DNA from: an uncultured Pirellulaceae bacterium
Lineage (GTDB): Bacteria; Planctomycetota; Planctomycetia; Pirellulales; Pirellulaceae
Length of the DNA stretch: 8,237 nucleotides
Assembly: GCA_934255105.1 (NCBI GenBank)
Contig: CAKQNH010000171.1
Coordinates: 1-8,237 of the forward strand
Reading direction: 5' to 3'
Below are positions 6,236 through 8,237 of this stretch, piece by piece. The notes beneath the pieces are model-generated. The model did no database searches, was not told the DNA's origin, and saw nothing but the letters and a program-made list of their open reading frames with translations. How positions within the stretch are numbered: the stretch's first letter is position 1; each line of letters begins with the position of its first letter. The translations under genes were made by a program, and so were the position numbers.

Positions 6236-6892
6236 CTACAGGTGCACGATCATGTCGTCGGACCGAAAGCGAACTTTGGCGGCCAGCGATTGTTTGTCTT
6301 CGGGATGCCGATAACCGACAGCGCAGCCTACCGCTGTCGTATAGTTCGTCCCCGCCAACCCGAGCAGTTCATCGTATTGCTGGTGGTCTATGCCCTCCAT
6401 CGGGCAGGTGTCGATGCCCAGTACTGCGGCTGAGACCATCAATTGCCCTAGTGCGATGTAGACTTGGTGCGTATTCCAAGCTAGATGTGACTGTATTTGT
6501 TCAGTAATGCTCACCAGCAGGTTGCGATAGCCGGCCATGGATTGGGGTTCCAACTCTCGTGTTTGGCAGACGTGGTCGATGAAAGTATCGATGTAGTCGG
6601 CGTCCATCGTCCGTCGGGCTGCCAGCACGATCATGTGCGAACAGTCTTGCGGCTGTTTCTGTTTCCACGACATGGCGGGCAACTGCGCCTTGATAGCTGG
6701 GTCGGTGATGACCACGAACTTCCAGGGTTGCAGGCCATAGCTGCTGGGGGTAAGAATGAGGCTCTGCTCTAGGATGTCCCATGTTTCATCTGCCACGCGG
6801 CGCTCGGGATCGAATCGCTTAACCGCATATCTCCATTGCAGTTGCTCGAGCAATCTCCGAGTCTCTGATGGGGGGAACTGTGCTTCGGGCAT
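6236..6892 (-). CDS. NAD(P)H-dependent nitroreductase-family FMN oxidoreductase
   Basis: A 218-residue protein of the nitroreductase (NfsB-like) family: FMN-dependent enzymes, usually homodimeric and cytoplasmic, that use NAD(P)H to reduce nitro compounds, quinones or flavins. Visible signatures are WRYAVKRFDPE (20-30), where R and K contact FMN phosphate in the family, TPSSYGLQPWKFVVI (48-62), PMEGID (164-169) and the C-terminal GYRHPEDK (193-200). Length is normal. The chosen start at complement 6892 (MPEAQFPP) begins just before the conserved helix and has AGGA only three bases upstream. An alternative start at complement 6943 adds 17 residues (MRYWNRLSS...) with AGG five bases before it. 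Open frame farther upstream runs into the carbonic anhydrase gene and is a shadow. The gene is divergent from that gene and convergent with transaldolase. The physiological substrate cannot be told from sequence. Confidence 0.92.
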   Translation of the reverse strand: MPEAQFPPSETRRLLEQLQWRYAVKRFDPERRVADETWDILEQSLILTPSSYGLQPWKFVVITDPAIKAQLPAMSWKQKQPQDCSHMIVLAARRTMDADYIDTFIDHVCQTRELEPQSMAGYRNLLVSITEQIQSHLAWNTHQVYIALGQLMVSAAVLGIDTCPMEGIDHQQYDELLGLAGTNYTTAVGCAVGYRHPEDKQSLAAKVRFRSDDMIVHL

Positions 6893-6981
6893 AAATCCTA
6901 AACCTAACCTAGAAAGCGACGACAGACGGTTCCAATAACGCATTGTAACCTGACACTGAATGCGGCTGAAGGAGAGTCTGT

Positions 6982-7048
6982 CCAATGTGGCTCGACGCTC
7001 CGCGTCGGTATTCCCTCCCCCAATGTGGCTCGACGTCGTTTGGGGAAT
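6982..7048. repeat. 16-bp direct repeats with palindromic cores in the divergent intergenic region
   Basis: CCAATGTGGCTCGACG occurs exactly at 6982-6997 and 7020-7035. The first copy runs into CGACGC-TCC-GCGTCG (6993-7007), a 6-bp stem with loop TCC; the second runs into the perfect palindrome CGACGTCG (7031-7038). CCCCAA (7018-7023) and TTGGGG (7040-7045) enclose the second copy as an inverted repeat. The stretch lies between the divergent nitroreductase and carbonic anhydrase genes (6893-7115), where promoters for both must lie. It could be a dispersed REP-like repeat or a pair of operator sites. I see nothing else in this gap. Confidence 0.7.
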
Positions 7049-7105
7049 GAAGCGGATACTGCCCCATAGAGATGCAGCAACCCTGGGTATTCCAAGAAAC
7101 GAGAG

Positions 7106-7109
7106 AGGA
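7106..7109 (+). promoter_or_regulatory. ribosome binding site of the carbonic-anhydrase-like gene
   Basis: AGGA, within GAGAGGAA, ends six bases before the ATG at 7116 and selects this start over an in-frame ATG at 6960. Confidence 0.65.
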
Positions 7110-7115
7110 ACGAAG

Positions 7116-7622
7116 ATGTTGAACGTACACAAGCGCCCCGAGCAGATCGATGCTACGGCGTGGATCGCTGAAACGGCTACCGTGCTGGGAGACGTGTGGA
7201 TTGGTCCAGGCAGCAGCGTGTGGTTTGGAGCGGTGCTGCGTGGCGACGTCGAGACGATTCGCATTGGCGAAAACACGAACGTCCAAGATTTAGCCTGTTT
7301 GCACGCCGACCCAGGCAAACCTTGTACGCTGGGCAACCGCATTACGATGGGGCATCAAGCTATCGTGCATGGGGCTACGGTCGAAGATGATTGTTTGATC
7401 GGCATTGGCGCAATTGTGCTCAATGGAGCTCAGATTGGGCGGCAGTCGATCATCGGCGCAGGCTCGCTAATTGCGGAGGGGAAGATAATTCCCCCCCGCT
7501 CTTTGGTCGTCGGCACACCGGGCCGCGTAGTTCGCGAAGTCAGCGACGAAGATCTCGAGCGACTGGCGCACGGCTGGCAACATTACGCCTCGACCGCACA
7601 GCAGTTCAAAGCTCGAGTGTAA
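7116..7622 (+). CDS. gamma-carbonic-anhydrase-like hexapeptide-repeat protein
   Basis: A 168-residue protein with the left-handed beta-helix hexapeptide pattern (for example VWIGPGSSVWFGAVLRGD, IGIGAIVLNGAQIG) and a C-terminal helix (residues about 140-168). It belongs to the YrdA/PaaY/CaiE branch of the gamma-carbonic anhydrase superfamily, which forms trimers with a metal between subunits. The three metal-ligand histidines are present: H63 in ACLHAD, and H80 and H85 in MGHQAIVHG, with the 80/85 spacing of the family. Members of this branch often lack the extra catalytic glutamates of the archaeal Cam enzyme, so carbonic anhydrase activity is possible but not assured. The start at 7116 has a good ribosome binding site and matches the usual N-terminus. 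The stop codon abuts that of the convergent SOD gene. Confidence 0.93.
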   Translation: MLNVHKRPEQIDATAWIAETATVLGDVWIGPGSSVWFGAVLRGDVETIRIGENTNVQDLACLHADPGKPCTLGNRITMGHQAIVHGATVEDDCLIGIGAIVLNGAQIGRQSIIGAGSLIAEGKIIPPRSLVVGTPGRVVREVSDEDLERLAHGWQHYASTAQQFKARV

Positions 7623-8237
7623 TTATTTCTTGGCTTCTGCAAATCGCTTGGCGACCGCGTCCCAGTCGACTACGTTCCAGAAAGCGGTGATGTAGTCGGG
7701 CCGTCGATTCTGATACTTTAGGTAGTAGGCATGTTCCCACACGTCTAAACCCAGGATCGGCGTGCCGGCAATACCTGCTACTGACTGTCCCATCAGCGGG
7801 TTGTCTTGATTGGCTGTGGAACCTACGGCTAGCTTGCCTTGGCTAACATACAGCCAAGCCCAGCCGCTGCCGAAGCGCGTGGCACCTGCTTTGGCAAACT
7901 CCTCTTTGAACTTGTCAAACGAACCGCAGCAAGCGTCAATGGCTGTTGCCAGTTCGCCGCTCGGCTTACCCCCTTTGCCTGGGCCTAAGACCGTCCAGAA
8001 CAATGCGTGATTAGCGTGTCCGCCACCATTGTTGCGGACGGCAGTGCGTTTGTCTTCGGGGACCGCCGACAGGTCGGAGATCAGCTCTTCCACGCTCTTG
8101 GATTCGTTCGGCGTCCCCGCGATAGCCGCGTTGACGTTGTTAATATAGGCTTGGTGGTGCTTGGTGTGGTGGATCTCCATGGTCTGCGCGTCGATGTGAG
8201 GCTCTAGGGCATCGTAGGCGTAGGGAAGGGAGGGAAG
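7623..8237 (-). CDS. sodA: superoxide dismutase, Mn-type (5' end cut by window)
   Basis: Partial CDS: the frame runs to the window edge, where the first visible residues are [19 protein letters not shown], the usual N-terminus of Fe/Mn SODs. Only about three or four residues and the start codon should be missing, so the internal ATG at complement 8180 is not the start. The enzyme converts superoxide to hydrogen peroxide and oxygen. All four metal ligands are visible: the second His of MEIHHTKHH, the His of [10 protein letters not shown], and Asp and His of [20 protein letters not shown] and [12 protein letters not shown] resemble E. coli MnSOD more than FeSOD, so Mn (or cambialistic) use is inferred. 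No export signal is visible, but the extreme N-terminus is missing. The last codon touches the stop of the convergent carbonic-anhydrase-like gene. Confidence 0.95.
   Translation of the reverse strand, partial: LPSLPYAYDALEPHIDAQTMEIHHTKHHQAYINNVNAAIAGTPNESKSVEELISDLSAVPEDKRTAVRNNGGGHANHALFWTVLGPGKGGKPSGELATAIDACCGSFDKFKEEFAKAGATRFGSGWAWLYVSQGKLAVGSTANQDNPLMGQSVAGIAGTPILGLDVWEHAYYLKYQNRRPDYITAFWNVVDWDAVAKRFAEAKK

Noticed and set aside
6960..7115. 52-residue N-terminal extension of the carbonic-anhydrase-like protein
   Set aside because: It translates the 16-bp repeats, and the conserved N-terminus of the family begins at the ATG at 7116 with a proper ribosome binding site.
6893..7342. N-terminal extension of the nitroreductase to 368 residues
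   Set aside because: The extra residues are the antisense shadow of the carbonic-anhydrase-like gene and of the repeat region; the family's normal length is matched by a start at complement 6892 or 6943.

Overview
The window looks like chromosomal DNA of a planctomycete, probably of the Pirellulales. This is inferred from the pairing of a degenerate CpsD/CapB-like ATPase with an ExeA-like ATPase, the long Ala/Pro/Ser-rich protein tails, the moderately high G+C and the many short palindromic intergenic repeats. No rRNA or marker gene is present to prove it.

Layout. Bases 1-503 hold no certain gene: there is a possible partial minus-strand frame at the left edge and then a cluster of REP-like palindromes (199-374). 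Bases 504-4696 carry three plus-strand genes in a row. They encode a one-span membrane protein with low-complexity tails (504-2042), a CpsD/CapB-type P-loop ATPase with a long disordered N-terminal half (2161-3801) and an ExeA-like AAA ATPase (3842-4696). The pair BY-kinase-like ATPase plus ExeA-like ATPase recalls exopolysaccharide and PEP-CTERM/exosortase loci, so a role in envelope polysaccharide or protein export is the best guess, but no glycosyltransferase, Wza or exosortase gene is in view.

Bases 4697-4992, between the ExeA-like gene and transaldolase, are almost filled by two abutting nested inverted-repeat elements. The first (4702-4870) has ends matching integron attC R-box consensus sequences. 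The second (4871-4986) includes the transaldolase ribosome binding site in its right arm. This is the most unusual part of the window.

The right half is housekeeping and stress metabolism: transaldolase (4993-6048, +), a compound inverted repeat (6093-6215), an NAD(P)H nitroreductase-family flavoprotein (6236-6892, -), a repeat-bearing divergent intergenic region, a gamma-carbonic-anhydrase-like hexapeptide protein (7116-7622, +) and a Mn-type superoxide dismutase (7623-8237, -, cut by the window edge). The last two genes converge with no base between their stop codons. Transaldolase (pentose phosphate pathway), the nitroreductase and SOD could all serve redox balance, but their orientations show no shared operon.
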